The translations under genes and the position numbers were made by a program. The notes beneath the pieces are model-generated. The model was not told where the DNA came from. It saw only the letters and a program-made list of their open reading frames with translations, and did not search any database. Below are positions 1-8,091 of a stretch of 64,000 nucleotides of DNA, piece by piece. How positions within the stretch are numbered: position 1 is the stretch's first letter; every line of letters begins with the position of its first letter. Origin of the DNA: Prochlorococcus sp. AG-402-M18 (GTDB lineage: Bacteria; Cyanobacteriota; Cyanobacteriia; PCC-6307; Cyanobiaceae); assembly GCA_003216595.1 (NCBI GenBank), contig QCIQ01000003.1, forward strand, positions 1 through 64,000, in the 5' to 3' direction.

Positions 1-234
1 GCATCTACCAGGATTGACGCGATAGCTTCTGCAGGTTTTGGATTATCAAGATCAAAAATAAACTCCCAAATAAAGAAAGGACGCTTGCGATTAAATTGGG
101 CCTTGAATAATCAGCCCAGCAAATCGGTAAACATTGGGGATCTTATTCATTTAGAGAATAAAGGTTCACTTAAAATTTTAAATATTGACAAAACAAAAAA
201 GGATCGTTGGAGAATTAAATTACTAAGGCAATGA
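1..234 (+). CDS. S4-domain RNA-binding protein, C-terminal part
   Basis: The gene is cut by the left edge; 77 codons remain in frame 1 and end in TGA. The visible part holds an S4-type RNA-binding fold with ASTRIDAIASAGFGLSRSK followed by GRLRLNW, the hallmark of the cyanobacterial 'photosystem II S4 domain protein' (YlmH-like) family. After the S4 core comes a short beta-rich tail (GDLIHLENKGSLKILNI). S4 domains bind structured RNA; the link to photosystem II is only a family name. The N-terminal part lies outside the window, so I cannot say whether the protein is full length. Confidence 0.8.
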   Translation, partial: ASTRIDAIASAGFGLSRSKINSQIKKGRLRLNWALNNQPSKSVNIGDLIHLENKGSLKILNIDKTKKDRWRIKLLRQ

Positions 235-305
235 TTATTAGGTCCTATTGGCTGCTAACTTCATTGAAGATAAAACTTCAGTTCTCAGTTCTAATTGACT
301 TACAA

Positions 306-377
306 GGGCGATTAGCTCAGAGGTAGAGCACTACCTTGACACGGTAGGAGTCACTGGTTCGATTCCAGTATCGCCCA
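306..377 (+). tRNA. tRNA-Val (anticodon GAC)
   Basis: A cloverleaf can be folded by eye. The acceptor stem is GGGCGAT/ATCGCCC with discriminator A, the D arm contains AGCTCAGAGGTAGAGC, the anticodon stem CTACC/GGTAG encloses the loop TTGACAC (anticodon GAC, valine), and the T arm is CTGGTTCGATTCCAG. CCA is not encoded, so it must be added after transcription. It is transcribed toward murD. Confidence 0.95.
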
Positions 378-454
378 TTCACCCACATTAGTGAAGTAGG
401 ATATATCCCTGATATATCCCTAATTAAAAGTAATAGAGAAACTGTTTAAACTCT

Positions 455-601
455 TTACCTATCAAACATTTGATGAAGTTTAATCCATGTAATTTCACTC
501 TCGGTCTGGTCTACCAAACCATTTAGAGAATAATTTGCATTCGTTGGCTTTTGAATTTCTTTTTGTTTTAATATTTCAATGTCATCAATGTTTACAGCCA
601 T
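455..601 (-). CDS. small hypothetical protein (48 aa)
   Basis: This ATG-to-TAA minus-strand frame is too short for the ORF track and encodes MAVNIDDIEILKQKEI...LHQMFDR. It is acidic, has no membrane segment and no recognisable domain. It lies in the otherwise empty gap between tRNA-Val and murD, and its mixed codon content looks more like coding sequence than AT-rich spacer. I cannot assign a function, and it could be a chance ORF. Confidence 0.4.
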   Translation of the reverse strand: MAVNIDDIEILKQKEIQKPTNANYSLNGLVDQTESEITWIKLHQMFDR

Positions 602-889
602 TAAAAAGAAGCTAATTCCAATACATCAAAACAACCTTTAAAGAATAAAGCCAGAAGTATTAATATTTTTTTAATCTTGTTAAAATCAAGTTTCAAATTT
701 CATTCTTGAACTTTTTTATCTTTAGATAATGCAAATGTTTTCAAGTACTAATGAATCAAATATCTTTGTTTAAGAATTAAAATAATACTAATAAAAAATT
801 ATTTTATATTAGAAAATATAGGAAATTCATTTTAAGGTAATAGCCACCTAGCGATGGGAAAAGCTATTCACATTCAAATCTAACTTAAA

Positions 890-2299
890 TTGTCGAAACA
901 AAAACAATCAAATCAAATACATATTGTCCTTGGGCTAGGTAGCTCAGGCATCAGTGCAGCAAAACTACTTAAATCAGAAGGAAAGAACGTTTTAATATTA
1001 GAAAATAATTCAAATAAAAAACTAATAGATATATCTAAAAAGTTAAAGTCAGAAGGAATTAATGTTATTATACTAGACGAACCACTTCATATCAATAATT
1101 TCACTCCATGGATAAAAAGAATTAATTCAATTATAGTAAGTCCAGGGATAGATTGGAAGCATGTAACATTAGAAGAATTAAGAAAAAAAAATATCAATAT
1201 TAAAGGAGAAGTCGAATTGGCTTGGCAAAGACTCAGTCATATTCCATCTATTGGTATTACGGGAACAAACGGGAAAACAACCGTCACAAATATGCTTAAC
1301 CATGTTCTAAAGTTGAATGATTTAAATACTGAAATGGGGGGAAATTGTGGACAAGCACTATCTAAAATTGCCTTAAAAAGCATCCAAACTGATTATCAAG
1401 AATTAAACTGGCTAGTTTTAGAATTAAGTAGTTATCAGATTGAAGGTTCACCAAAAGTAGAACCTACCATAGGTATATGGACAACATTCACGCCTGATCA
1501 TTTAGAAAGACATAATGATATGGAATCTTATTTCGAAATCAAGCGAAGTTTACTAGAGAAATCATCCATTCGAATTTATAACTCTGATGATAAGAATTTA
1601 TGCATTAAAAGAAAAGAATTACCTAAAGGCATCTGGGTCGGGACAAAAAATCAGTCCTCCTATTCTTATCATCCAAAATTCTGGGTCGATGAAAAAGGAT
1701 ATATTTTTGAGGACCAAAAACAACTATTTCATACTTCGATACTAAAGATACCTGGCAATCATAATCTGCAAAACCTCTTGCTTGTAACAGCCGCAGCGAG
1801 AGAAATAGGTCTTGACCAGTCATCAATTGCTACATCTATAAATTCATTTAAAGGGATACCCCATAGGTTGGAGGATTTAGGAAGAATAAACAACTTAGAT
1901 TTTTATAATGATAGTAAAGCCACTAATTTCGACTCTTCATTAATTGCTTTGAAATCTATTACTACTCCTATAATTTTACTAGCTGGAGGTATACAAAAGG
2001 AAGGAGATTACCTGCCTTGGATAAAACAAATAAAGCAATCTACTAATGGAATAGTATTATTTGGACTTAGTGCCAAAAAATTACATAAAGTACTATTAGA
2101 ATCTTCTTATAAAGGAGAAGTAATTGTCAAAAAAAATCTACAAGAGGCTACAACAGCCTCTATTGATTTAGCAAATAAAACAACTTCCAAAAGCATATTA
2201 TTGTCTCCCGCCTGTGCAAGTTTTGATCAATATCAAAACTACGAAGAAAGAGGCGATCATTTCAAAGAACTAGTTAAACAGTATAGAGATATCAAATGA
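890..2299 (+). CDS. murD: UDP-N-acetylmuramoylalanine--D-glutamate ligase
   Basis: MurD is the cytoplasmic ATP-dependent ligase that adds D-glutamate to UDP-MurNAc-L-alanine in peptidoglycan precursor synthesis. The 469-aa length is normal. Visible are the N-terminal UDP-binding Rossmann motif (GLGSSGISAAK, about 15-25), the Mur-ligase P-loop GTNGKTT (125-131), central ligands HLERH and GNHNLQNLL, and the C-terminal domain with DSKATNFDSS and LSPACASFDQYQNYEERG. The start is TTG; there is no better ATG before the Rossmann motif. The gene is alone, with no other mur genes adjacent. Identification is secure. Confidence 0.97.
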   Translation: MSKQKQSNQIHIVLGLGSSGISAAKLLKSEGKNVLILENNSNKKLIDISKKLKSEGINVIILDEPLHINNFTPWIKRINSIIVSPGIDWKHVTLEELRKKNINIKGEVELAWQRLSHIPSIGITGTNGKTTVTNMLNHVLKLNDLNTEMGGNCGQALSKIALKSIQTDYQELNWLVLELSSYQIEGSPKVEPTIGIWTTFTPDHLERHNDMESYFEIKRSLLEKSSIRIYNSDDKNLCIKRKELPKGIWVGTKNQSSYSYHPKFWVDEKGYIFEDQKQLFHTSILKIPGNHNLQNLLLVTAAAREIGLDQSSIATSINSFKGIPHRLEDLGRINNLDFYNDSKATNFDSSLIALKSITTPIILLAGGIQKEGDYLPWIKQIKQSTNGIVLFGLSAKKLHKVLLESSYKGEVIVKKNLQEATTASIDLANKTTSKSILLSPACASFDQYQNYEERGDHFKELVKQYRDIK

Positions 2300-2329
2300 T
2301 TTACTTTTTCTAAACGGATTAGATTTGAT

Positions 2330-2344
2330 CGGGGATCCACCCCG
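2330..2344. repeat. GC-rich hairpin between murD and the next gene
   Basis: The sequence CGGGG-ATCCA-CCCCG forms a 5-bp all-GC stem in very AT-rich DNA, about 30 bases after the murD stop and 50 bases before the next start. No T-run follows on either strand, so it is not a classical intrinsic terminator. It may be part of a leader or a small RNA, but nothing else identifies it. Confidence 0.4.
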
Positions 2345-2394
2345 TCAGGCTATCTCAAACATGTTAGTTTATAAACAAACTTTTAAAATATACA

Positions 2395-2703
2395 TTGAAT
2401 AACAACCAGTTCTCACATAATGCTATCAGTCACAAGAAATTAAATGATTTCTTGATCAACGCCAAAAAAGATATAACCTCAAGTGATTCCACTCAACATA
2501 ATAAATTCAATGAAGAACAGGATTTCAATGATTTAATTAAAAATTGGACAGAAGCAAGTCAAAAAATATTACTTATGATGAATAAGGAAGAGAAGGTTTT
2601 TACTAAGAATAGAAACGCTAAATCTCTGATGGCCTTTGGGGCAATGGGGGCACATATAAATATGGCTTTACAAGCACTTAAAGCAGCTGAATCTGATAAC
2701 TAA
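2395..2703 (+). CDS. hypothetical protein (102 aa)
   Basis: A TTG start gives a 102-aa soluble protein. The N-terminal half is polar and probably disordered; the C-terminal half (KNWTEASQKILLMMNKEEKVF... then SLMAFGAMGAHINMALQALKAAE) looks like two helices with a small-residue/Met-rich second helix. I do not recognise a domain. Same strand as murD but separated by the GC hairpin. The start is uncertain because there is no convincing Shine-Dalgarno sequence. Confidence 0.6.
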   Translation: MNNNQFSHNAISHKKLNDFLINAKKDITSSDSTQHNKFNEEQDFNDLIKNWTEASQKILLMMNKEEKVFTKNRNAKSLMAFGAMGAHINMALQALKAAESDN

Positions 2704-2819
2704 AGATTAAAAATCAGAAAGTTTATTACATAAGAAATTAAAAGAACTAAATGTACTTTTTAAAAAATATAATTAGGTATTAAATCCTTTATAAAAAAGG
2801 ATTATACAGCTATCTTATT

Positions 2820-3242
2820 TTGTCCGACCAAAACCAAAATCCACTTGTTCTCCTTCCAGAGTCAACAGCTAAATTGATGAAGTCAATATCAGGGAAAAGG
2901 CAAGGATCGGTTGATGACGTAATTTATTGTCACCTTTATGGAGTTGTAGGTGACTGGTACCTTTCGGAGATATCAGAAGACAGGGAAAACGCCTTTGGAT
3001 TTCAAATAATAAATTCTGAGCCCGTTTGGGAAATGGATAATTGGTTAACTAATTCCAGCAAATGGGGAGAAATACCGATAAAAGCACTGCAAGAACTTGT
3101 CAATGAGAAATTTTTAAAAGAGAAAGATATTCGTTTTTTGATTACAAGAGATTTAATTTGGGAACCTATCAAGTTTTCAGCCATTAATATTACCCAAAAT
3201 ACACTTTTTTATCCTGGAACAACTGATAGAAGTTTATCTTGA
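2820..3242 (+). CDS. hypothetical protein, weakly DUF2958-like (140 aa)
   Basis: The TTG start is preceded by an 8-bp AT-rich hairpin (2783-2803). The segment DWYLSEISEDRENAFGFQ ... WGEIPIKALQEL ... KDIRF resembles by eye the order of motifs in DUF2958-type proteins (W-L-x-E, FG, an ELG-like strand, then an L-x-L helix). That resemblance is inference and function is unknown. No signal peptide or membrane segment. Followed about 50 bases later by another small co-oriented gene. Confidence 0.65.
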   Translation: MSDQNQNPLVLLPESTAKLMKSISGKRQGSVDDVIYCHLYGVVGDWYLSEISEDRENAFGFQIINSEPVWEMDNWLTNSSKWGEIPIKALQELVNEKFLKEKDIRFLITRDLIWEPIKFSAINITQNTLFYPGTTDRSLS

Positions 3243-3288
3243 ATATATGAAAAACTGAATCTACCTACCTAAATAATTTTTAATTAAA

Positions 3289-3534
3289 ATGAAAGAGATA
3301 GACCCCAAAAGTGATCCTCTTTATTTACTAACAAAAGCTGTTGAGCGAGGTGAGCCTCAAGTAGCTAAAAAAGTGAAGGATCGCCTTGATAAATCAGATA
3401 ATCCCTCAGAAATGAGATATTTGGAAGGATTGCTTATACTGCTAGGTGAAAAACCAGGTGAGCTAGAAGATCCACCCGACGTCGAAGATGATCCAGATGA
3501 ATATTGGCAAGAGAATGATTACTTTGAGGTCTAA
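3289..3534 (+). CDS. hypothetical acidic protein (81 aa)
   Basis: Starts with ATG after an AT-rich gap. The first ~55 residues form a likely helical pair (DPLYLLTKAVERGEPQVAKKVKDRLDK ... MRYLEGLLILLGEKPGE), rather like a TPR/SAP-type helix pair, followed by a strongly acidic tail (DPPDVEDDPDEYWQENDYFEV). I do not recognise a family. The 3' end overlaps by 4 bases the 3' end of the convergent EamA gene, so no terminator space exists between them. Confidence 0.65.
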   Translation: MKEIDPKSDPLYLLTKAVERGEPQVAKKVKDRLDKSDNPSEMRYLEGLLILLGEKPGELEDPPDVEDDPDEYWQENDYFEV

Positions 3535-4397
3535 ATCAAAACGATAGCAACTCCAATAAAAGATAAAAAAGAATAAAAAATTGTTAATTTATTTATTTCA
3601 TCTCCCTCTCTTTTTGAAATAAAAAGTGCAAAAACAGGAGAAAGGCTTAACAAAGTCCACCCGATCCCAATAGGTAAAAATTTAAACACTATCTGTTGAA
3701 ATAATATTCCACAATTTGTACCAAGTAAGGTTGATAAAATTAAACTTGAATGATTTTGTTTAGTTATTGATCTATTTGTAAGAAGATCAATAAAATCTTT
3801 TTTAAAAATTAAAAATAAGAATATTGATGCTGATAAAAGTCTAATTTCAGTAGTTTGTAAGGGGGTTAATGAAGAGCTGATTAAAATAAGTCTTGACATT
3901 AAAGCTGCCAAAACAGCACAAAATACCGACCCAAATGCGCAGAGTATGCCAAGAATATTTATTTCTCTAGAGTCCTCTTTTTGAAATGTATTTTGACGTA
4001 CAATCATCAATAAAGAAAAAGAGACAATCAAAGATCCTATCCATACTTTTTGAGGATATATCTCATTGATACTAAATGTTCCTAAAGTAGTTGCAATTAT
4101 TGGTGTTAACGCTTCAAATGAAAGAGTTTTTCTAGTCCCTATTATTTTTAAAGAATTTATATATAACGTATCCCCTATAGAAATACCGACTATTCCACTT
4201 ATCATTAAAACAAATATAGAAAACATATCAGAGACCCAACTTATTGTTAGAACAACTGGTAAAAAGAAGATTGAAGCAAGAAGATTTTTATAAATATTGA
4301 TTTGCCGAGGTAGCAAGTTTTCAGATTGTCTACGCCAAATAGAACACGCAAATGTCCAAGATATAACTGCAGATATTGCTGCAAAAAAACCTATCAT
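3531..4397 (-). CDS. EamA/DMT-family transporter
   Basis: A 288-aa, very hydrophobic inner-membrane protein with about ten transmembrane helices in two repeated halves, the layout of EamA (drug/metabolite transporter) proteins. The first EamA repeat starts at residue 1 (MIGFFAAISAVISWTFACSIWR) and ends near SLLMIV; the second starts near residue 150 (LGILCAFGSVFCAVLAALMSR) and ends FLSFIGVAIVLI. The conserved end-of-repeat motif SLSPVFALFIS is visible. Substrate cannot be predicted. Convergent with the preceding small gene. Confidence 0.85.
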   Translation of the reverse strand: MIGFFAAISAVISWTFACSIWRRQSENLLPRQINIYKNLLASIFFLPVVLTISWVSDMFSIFVLMISGIVGISIGDTLYINSLKIIGTRKTLSFEALTPIIATTLGTFSINEIYPQKVWIGSLIVSFSLLMIVRQNTFQKEDSREINILGILCAFGSVFCAVLAALMSRLILISSSLTPLQTTEIRLLSASIFLFLIFKKDFIDLLTNRSITKQNHSSLILSTLLGTNCGILFQQIVFKFLPIGIGWTLLSLSPVFALFISKREGDEINKLTIFYSFLSFIGVAIVLI

Positions 4398-4492
4398 ATT
4401 TCAAACTTTATGCTCAATAAATTTCAAAAGAATTCAATACTCATCAAAAGTTTAAGAATCGACTTAGTCACATGAATTTATTTTTTAGCTAA

Positions 4493-5254
4493 CTAACTAC
4501 TTTTTTTGCATTCTGGCTTATTTTTTTTACTATTAAAATTAAGTTTGTCATCACTCCAAACTTCTAATACATCAGGAAAGTGCTTCTCCATACATATATC
4601 GCAAATCCCATGGCTAAAACGAATATCTGATATTTTTGAAAGGTATTTTTCTAGATGCTGCCACTCACCATCCGAATCCCTAACCTCTTTGCAATATGAA
4701 CATGTTGTTAAAATACCCTCAGTGTTATGCATATGAGTAAGAGCATCAAGAAGACGCATAGATCTTTTACGAAGTTCCAATAAAGTTACAACCTGTCTAG
4801 ATAATGCCTCCATAATTTGATGCTGTTGATCAGACAAATGTCCTGGCTTTCTATCAATCACGCAGAGAGTTCCTATTCGCTGATCATTTGGGGTTTGTAA
4901 TGGAAACCCAGCATATAAACGAATTTTTGGCTCCTCAACCACCAAAGGATTGGATTTAAATCGCTCATCTAATAAAGCATCCTCAATAATCAAAGGTTCT
5001 GGACTAGCAATTGCATGAGCACAAAAAGAAACGTCTCTTGATGTTTCTTTCGTCTCAAACCCACACATTGATTTAAACCATTGCTTATCTGTATCAACCA
5101 AACTCATTAAAGATATAGGAGTTTCACAAGTTAAAGAAGCAATTTTCGTTATGTCGTCATAGCATTGCTCAGGCTGAGTACCCAAAATTCTGTACTCAGC
5201 AAGAGCTCTTAAACGCTCTTCTTCATTGCTTATTTTTGGGGCACCAAAACCCAA
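4493..5254 (-). CDS. GAF-domain protein with C-terminal Cys motifs
   Basis: A 253-aa soluble protein. Residues ~10-165 form a GAF domain of the type that follows the N-terminal motif NEEERLRALAEYRILGTQPEQCYDDITKIAS, with the characteristic WFKSMCGFE...ETSRDVSFCAHAI, RFKSNPLV and RIGTLCVID. A short coiled segment follows, then a C-terminal pair of Cys motifs (CSYCKEVRDSDGEW and CDICMEKHFPD) that could bind metal. GAF domains usually sense small ligands or bilins. No kinase or cyclase domain is fused, so any output partner is unknown. Flanked by unrelated genes. Confidence 0.85.
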   Translation of the reverse strand: MGFGAPKISNEEERLRALAEYRILGTQPEQCYDDITKIASLTCETPISLMSLVDTDKQWFKSMCGFETKETSRDVSFCAHAIASPEPLIIEDALLDERFKSNPLVVEEPKIRLYAGFPLQTPNDQRIGTLCVIDRKPGHLSDQQHQIMEALSRQVVTLLELRKRSMRLLDALTHMHNTEGILTTCSYCKEVRDSDGEWQHLEKYLSKISDIRFSHGICDICMEKHFPDVLEVWSDDKLNFNSKKNKPECKKSS

Positions 5255-5486
5255 AATAATTTCTTATTTATATGATTTAAGAATAGATAATGTTGGGTAA
5301 TAAAAACAATTCTCTTCTCAATAATAAACAATTAGGTTTTCATAAAAAAAGTTAAATAATATTAAGCTAAACTCACTATTAAAAAGAAAATCTAAACGGG
5401 AAAACCTTACTAGAAAATATATTAAAGCTAGTCTCGCAGTTGTTTTTTCTTTTTTTATTATGAGTAAAGAATTTAATTTTTTCTAT

Positions 5487-5735
5487 TTAGAAGCTCTTCG
5501 TAGCCCTAATTTTAAAACTACTTTTAGTTATCAAAGTATCTTCACTAATCTCTAGCCCTTTGACGCTAGAGATATGCCCTTTTAGCCCCTCTAATTGAAG
5601 TTGATCAATCATCTGTTGAATCACCTGAGTTTCTACTAATTTCTGATCAATCATTTCTGGAGTCATTTTCTCGAATAATTTACCTGCTTTAGAGGCAACC
5701 ACGTCTGATGCATTAGTAATTTTGAGAAGAATCAT
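5487..5735 (-). CDS. hypothetical protein (82 aa)
   Basis: I start it at the internal ATG (MILLKITNASDVVASKAGKLFEKMTPEMID) rather than the ORF-track start, because the extra N-terminal MISIYLSFDLI is encoded by AT-rich spacer. The protein has a helical core (ESIDQKLVETQVIQQMIDQLQLEGLKG-like) and a basic end, no membrane segment and no domain I recognise. Its even length and balanced composition argue for a real lineage-specific gene. Confidence 0.6.
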   Translation of the reverse strand: MILLKITNASDVVASKAGKLFEKMTPEMIDQKLVETQVIQQMIDQLQLEGLKGHISSVKGLEISEDTLITKSSFKIRATKSF

Positions 5736-5841
5736 AATTAAATCAAAACTGAGATAAATTGAAATCAATTCAATCTATTTAGAATTTAATATTATAAGAA
5801 TTCAACACTAATCTAATATTAAAGAATTATGGAAATATAAT

Positions 5842-5973
5842 TCAACTAAGAATCAATATAAAAATTTGAATGAAGGCCAAGCATATAAAGATCCAAAGTA
5901 ATATCATGCCTATTTTATTATGGAACGAACCCTTCTTATAAAATGATGGACCTGAGTCCCAATCCCTTGTCAT
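5842..5973 (-). CDS. small single-span membrane protein (43 aa)
   Basis: This frame is too short for the ORF track. It encodes MTRDWDSGPSFYKKG followed by a clear hydrophobic span (IGMILLWIFICLAFIQIFILIL) at the C-terminus. The polar N-terminus followed by a Leu/Ile-rich helix is typical of the many tiny membrane proteins in picocyanobacteria. It fills an otherwise empty 360-base gap. Function unknown. Confidence 0.5.
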   Translation of the reverse strand: MTRDWDSGPSFYKKGSFHNKIGMILLWIFICLAFIQIFILILS

Positions 5974-6094
5974 TGCTAATAGTCAAATAATCTAAAATTA
6001 ACATAGCAATATATTAGTATTTTGATTACTCCCACAAAAAATAATACAATGTAAAAATATATTTAAAAAATAACAAAAAATATCTACTTCTGTT

Positions 6095-6514
6095 TTAATT
6101 TTTTGTTTGATTCCAATTCAACTTAATATCTATAGAGCACTCAAGATTAAGCTTTACAGGGCATTTTTCAGCGGTCCTTTGAAGGATTTTATACTTTTCA
6201 TAATCTATTTCAGATGGCATAAAAATTTCTAGCTCAAGAGTCTTTATTTTTCTAGGTCCATCTGAAGTCATTGTTTTATAAACATCAATTTTAATCTTAC
6301 CAAGTTCCCAACCTCTACGTTTTGCCTCAATACCCATAATTGTAATTATACAAGTTCCTAAAGAAGAAGCTAATAAATCAGTTGGAGCAAAATCTTTTCC
6401 TTGTCCGTCATGGTCTTTGGGTGCATCAGTATGGATAATACTCTCTGAAGGAAAATGTATTGCTTCAGTGTGCAAATCTCCAAGATAAGTACAACTGATT
6501 TTCGTAGAATTCAA
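6095..6514 (-). CDS. OsmC-family protein
   Basis: A 139-aa protein with the OsmC/Ohr fold signature: DFAPTDLLASSLGTCIITIMG with the first redox Cys at 55, and AEKCPVKLNL with the second Cys at 118. OsmC-type proteins are thiol-dependent peroxidases acting on organic hydroperoxides in the cytoplasm; the layout here fits the YhfA-like branch. Both catalytic cysteines are present, so activity is plausible. The gene stands alone with AT-rich spacers on both sides. Confidence 0.9.
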   Translation of the reverse strand: MNSTKISCTYLGDLHTEAIHFPSESIIHTDAPKDHDGQGKDFAPTDLLASSLGTCIITIMGIEAKRRGWELGKIKIDVYKTMTSDGPRKIKTLELEIFMPSEIDYEKYKILQRTAEKCPVKLNLECSIDIKLNWNQTKN

Positions 6515-6691
6515 ATTAGAATTAGAATCTTGTGAGTTTTTGATTTGAAGAATCTATTTGATAGATTTATTTTACAAAATTTATACTCTAATCGAGTATC
6601 AAATAAATTCCTTTTATTAGAAAAAACGAATTATGATCACAAATAAAATAATCTTATTTACAGAGAAGAATTTCTCTTATAATCAAAACAA

Positions 6692-7060
6692 ATGATTTTC
6701 ATTTCATTTTTTCTTAGTTTACTTATTACTCTTAATCCTTCTTCAAGTTTCATTTGTGATGGAGATAGATTAACTGCGGTCATCAGGAATAACTTAAATG
6801 GAGATTTTTCAATAACTAATGATCTTGAAAATATTGATAAAGGAGCGTTTATTGTTCTTCATTGGCGAGACATAAACCTCATGCTCCCAGTATCTTTTAA
6901 AGTCGGTGATATATCTTTCACTGACAAGAAATGGTTATGGAGCTATCAGGATGAGAGAAATGGATTAAGAATGGATGAACCCAGATTCGCTCAGCTCTTA
7001 CCTAATGGAGAAATTCAAGAATTTTCCTGTCAAGCTATTTACAAGGACAGAGTTTCATAA
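6692..7060 (+). CDS. exported hypothetical protein (122 aa)
   Basis: The N-terminus MIFISFFLSLLITLNPSSSFIC is a probable signal peptide, and the mature part is a compact beta-rich domain (GDRLTAVIRNNLN..., VLHWRDINLMLPVSF, DISFTDKKWLWSYQD, FAQLLPNGEIQEFSC). Two cysteines (about 22 and 114) frame the mature domain and could form a disulfide. I do not recognise the family; an extracytoplasmic location is inferred from the signal sequence alone. Confidence 0.7.
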   Translation: MIFISFFLSLLITLNPSSSFICDGDRLTAVIRNNLNGDFSITNDLENIDKGAFIVLHWRDINLMLPVSFKVGDISFTDKKWLWSYQDERNGLRMDEPRFAQLLPNGEIQEFSCQAIYKDRVS

Positions 7061-7128
7061 AGAAACCCTTAAGCAGGAAATAATCAAGACATGCTATGGC
7101 TAGGTATTAAGTAGTTGAAAAAACTTAA

Positions 7129-7323
7129 ATGACTGTCTCAAGATCAAAGACATTTGTATATGGAGATACGAAGCCGAAAGTAAGCAAAAAACAAGTTTTT
7201 ATTTTTGGATCAATTATTGCTAGTGGTTGCTTGAGTGGTGCATTTGTTATCGCTTTGTATATTGAATACCTTCATAATCCAGCTTTTCACAGCTTTGTTC
7301 AATCAAAAGGAATATTCCTCTGA
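7129..7323 (+). CDS. small single-span membrane protein (64 aa)
   Basis: A 64-aa protein with a basic N-terminal segment (SRSKTFVYGDTKPKVSKKQ) followed by one transmembrane helix (VFIFGSIIASGCLSGAFVIALYI) and a short tail. It ends about 40 bases before a good terminator. It does not match the small photosystem subunits I know, and its function is unknown. Confidence 0.65.
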   Translation: MTVSRSKTFVYGDTKPKVSKKQVFIFGSIIASGCLSGAFVIALYIEYLHNPAFHSFVQSKGIFL

Positions 7324-7360
7324 ATTTTGAGTTCATAGATATTAGATATTCCTTTTAAAC

Positions 7361-7389
7361 AAAAAAGCTCTCAATTAGAGAGCTTTTTA
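7361..7389. terminator. bidirectional intrinsic terminator
   Basis: The hairpin AAAAAGCTCTC-AATT-(G)AGAGAGCTTTTT has a stem of about 10 bp with A-runs on one side and T-runs on the other, so it can end transcripts from both strands: the 64-aa gene on plus and the hli cluster arriving on minus. Confidence 0.75.
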
Positions 7390-7525
7390 TTGATTTTAGA
7401 AAGATTATATTCCTTGGTTTTATTAAACCAAAGAGATACTGTCAATAGCTGATCCGAGTAAACAAACTATTGCCAAAAATCAATTAAAAAAAAGTTCAAC
7501 AATTTTTGAAGTAATTTTTTATCGG

Positions 7526-7672
7526 CTAAACAAAACCAGGGATAATTTGACCTGTTGATGAATATGCTCCAACCAAAGCGATACAACCAAATAGGGCTGC
7601 ATAGCCGTTAAGCCTTTCTGCGGTTACCTTTTCAGGATCAATGTTTCTTTTTTTGTTGTTTTGATTAGACAT
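7526..7672 (-). CDS. hli: high-light-inducible protein (Hli), 48 aa
   Basis: Encodes MSNQNNKKRNIDPEKVTAERLNGYAALFGCIALVGAYSSTGQIIPGFV. The chlorophyll-binding-type motif ExxNGxxA (AERLNGYAALFG) and the TGQIIPGF tail identify a one-helix Hli/Scp protein, a thylakoid member of the CAB superfamily linked to pigment binding and photoprotection. The usual Arg of ExxNGR is Tyr here. Last gene of a three-gene minus-strand set; its ATG overlaps the upstream hli stop (TAATG), implying translational coupling. Too short for the ORF track. Confidence 0.88.
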   Translation of the reverse strand: MSNQNNKKRNIDPEKVTAERLNGYAALFGCIALVGAYSSTGQIIPGFV

Positions 7673-7791
7673 TACACAACACCAGGGATAAGTTGGCCAG
7701 TTGTTAAGTAGATACCTGTTAAAAGTACGAAAGTCATCATTGCTGGCCTTCCTATACTTCTTTCTAGAATTGTTTTGTTAGAAGGTTGCAT
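7672..7791 (-). CDS. hli: high-light-inducible protein (Hli), 39 aa
   Basis: Encodes MQPSNKTILERSIGRPAMMTFVLLTGIYLTTGQLIPGVV. The ERxxGRPAM motif is a variant of the Hli chlorophyll-binding ExxNGRxAM, here keeping the Arg but lacking the Asn, and the tail TGQLIPGVV is diagnostic. One membrane helix. Middle gene of the cluster, overlapping the next hli by one base (TAATG). Paired Hli proteins with complementary Arg/Asn content could dimerise; that is inference. Confidence 0.85.
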   Translation of the reverse strand: MQPSNKTILERSIGRPAMMTFVLLTGIYLTTGQLIPGVV

Positions 7792-7801
7792 AATTAAAAA
7801 A

Positions 7802-7909
7802 TTAAAAGATGCCAGGGATTATTTGTCCTGTTGTTGCATATGCGCCAAAGGCTGCAACAAAGCCAAGCATTGCTGCCCAACCGTTAAACTTTTCTGCTTC
7901 AGGAGTCAT
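7802..7909 (-). CDS. hli: high-light-inducible protein (Hli), 35 aa
   Basis: Encodes MTPEAEKFNGWAAMLGFVAAFGAYATTGQIIPGIF, a minimal Hli with the ExxNGxxAM core (EKFNGWAAMLG; Arg replaced by Trp) and the TGQIIPGIF tail shared by the multi-copy Prochlorococcus and cyanophage hli group. It leads the minus-strand cluster, 10 bases before the next hli. The plus-strand ORF 7775-8095 is its shadow. Confidence 0.87.
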   Translation of the reverse strand: MTPEAEKFNGWAAMLGFVAAFGAYATTGQIIPGIF

Positions 7910-8091
7910 TTGAAAAATGGATTAATCTATGTAAAGGAATGTAACGGGGTAATGACTGCAGCTGGTGGTGGGCAACCGAACATACTAGTAAAAATGATCA
8001 AACACATTAGAAAAATCTATATAAAAAACGAAACTTTAATCAATACCTTTTCTTTGAAACACTTGTTAAATTCTTATAATTATAAAAATCT

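Noticed and set aside
306-377. tRNA-Val as an island attachment site
   Set aside because: No direct repeat of the tRNA 3' end and no integrase were seen in the following sequence.
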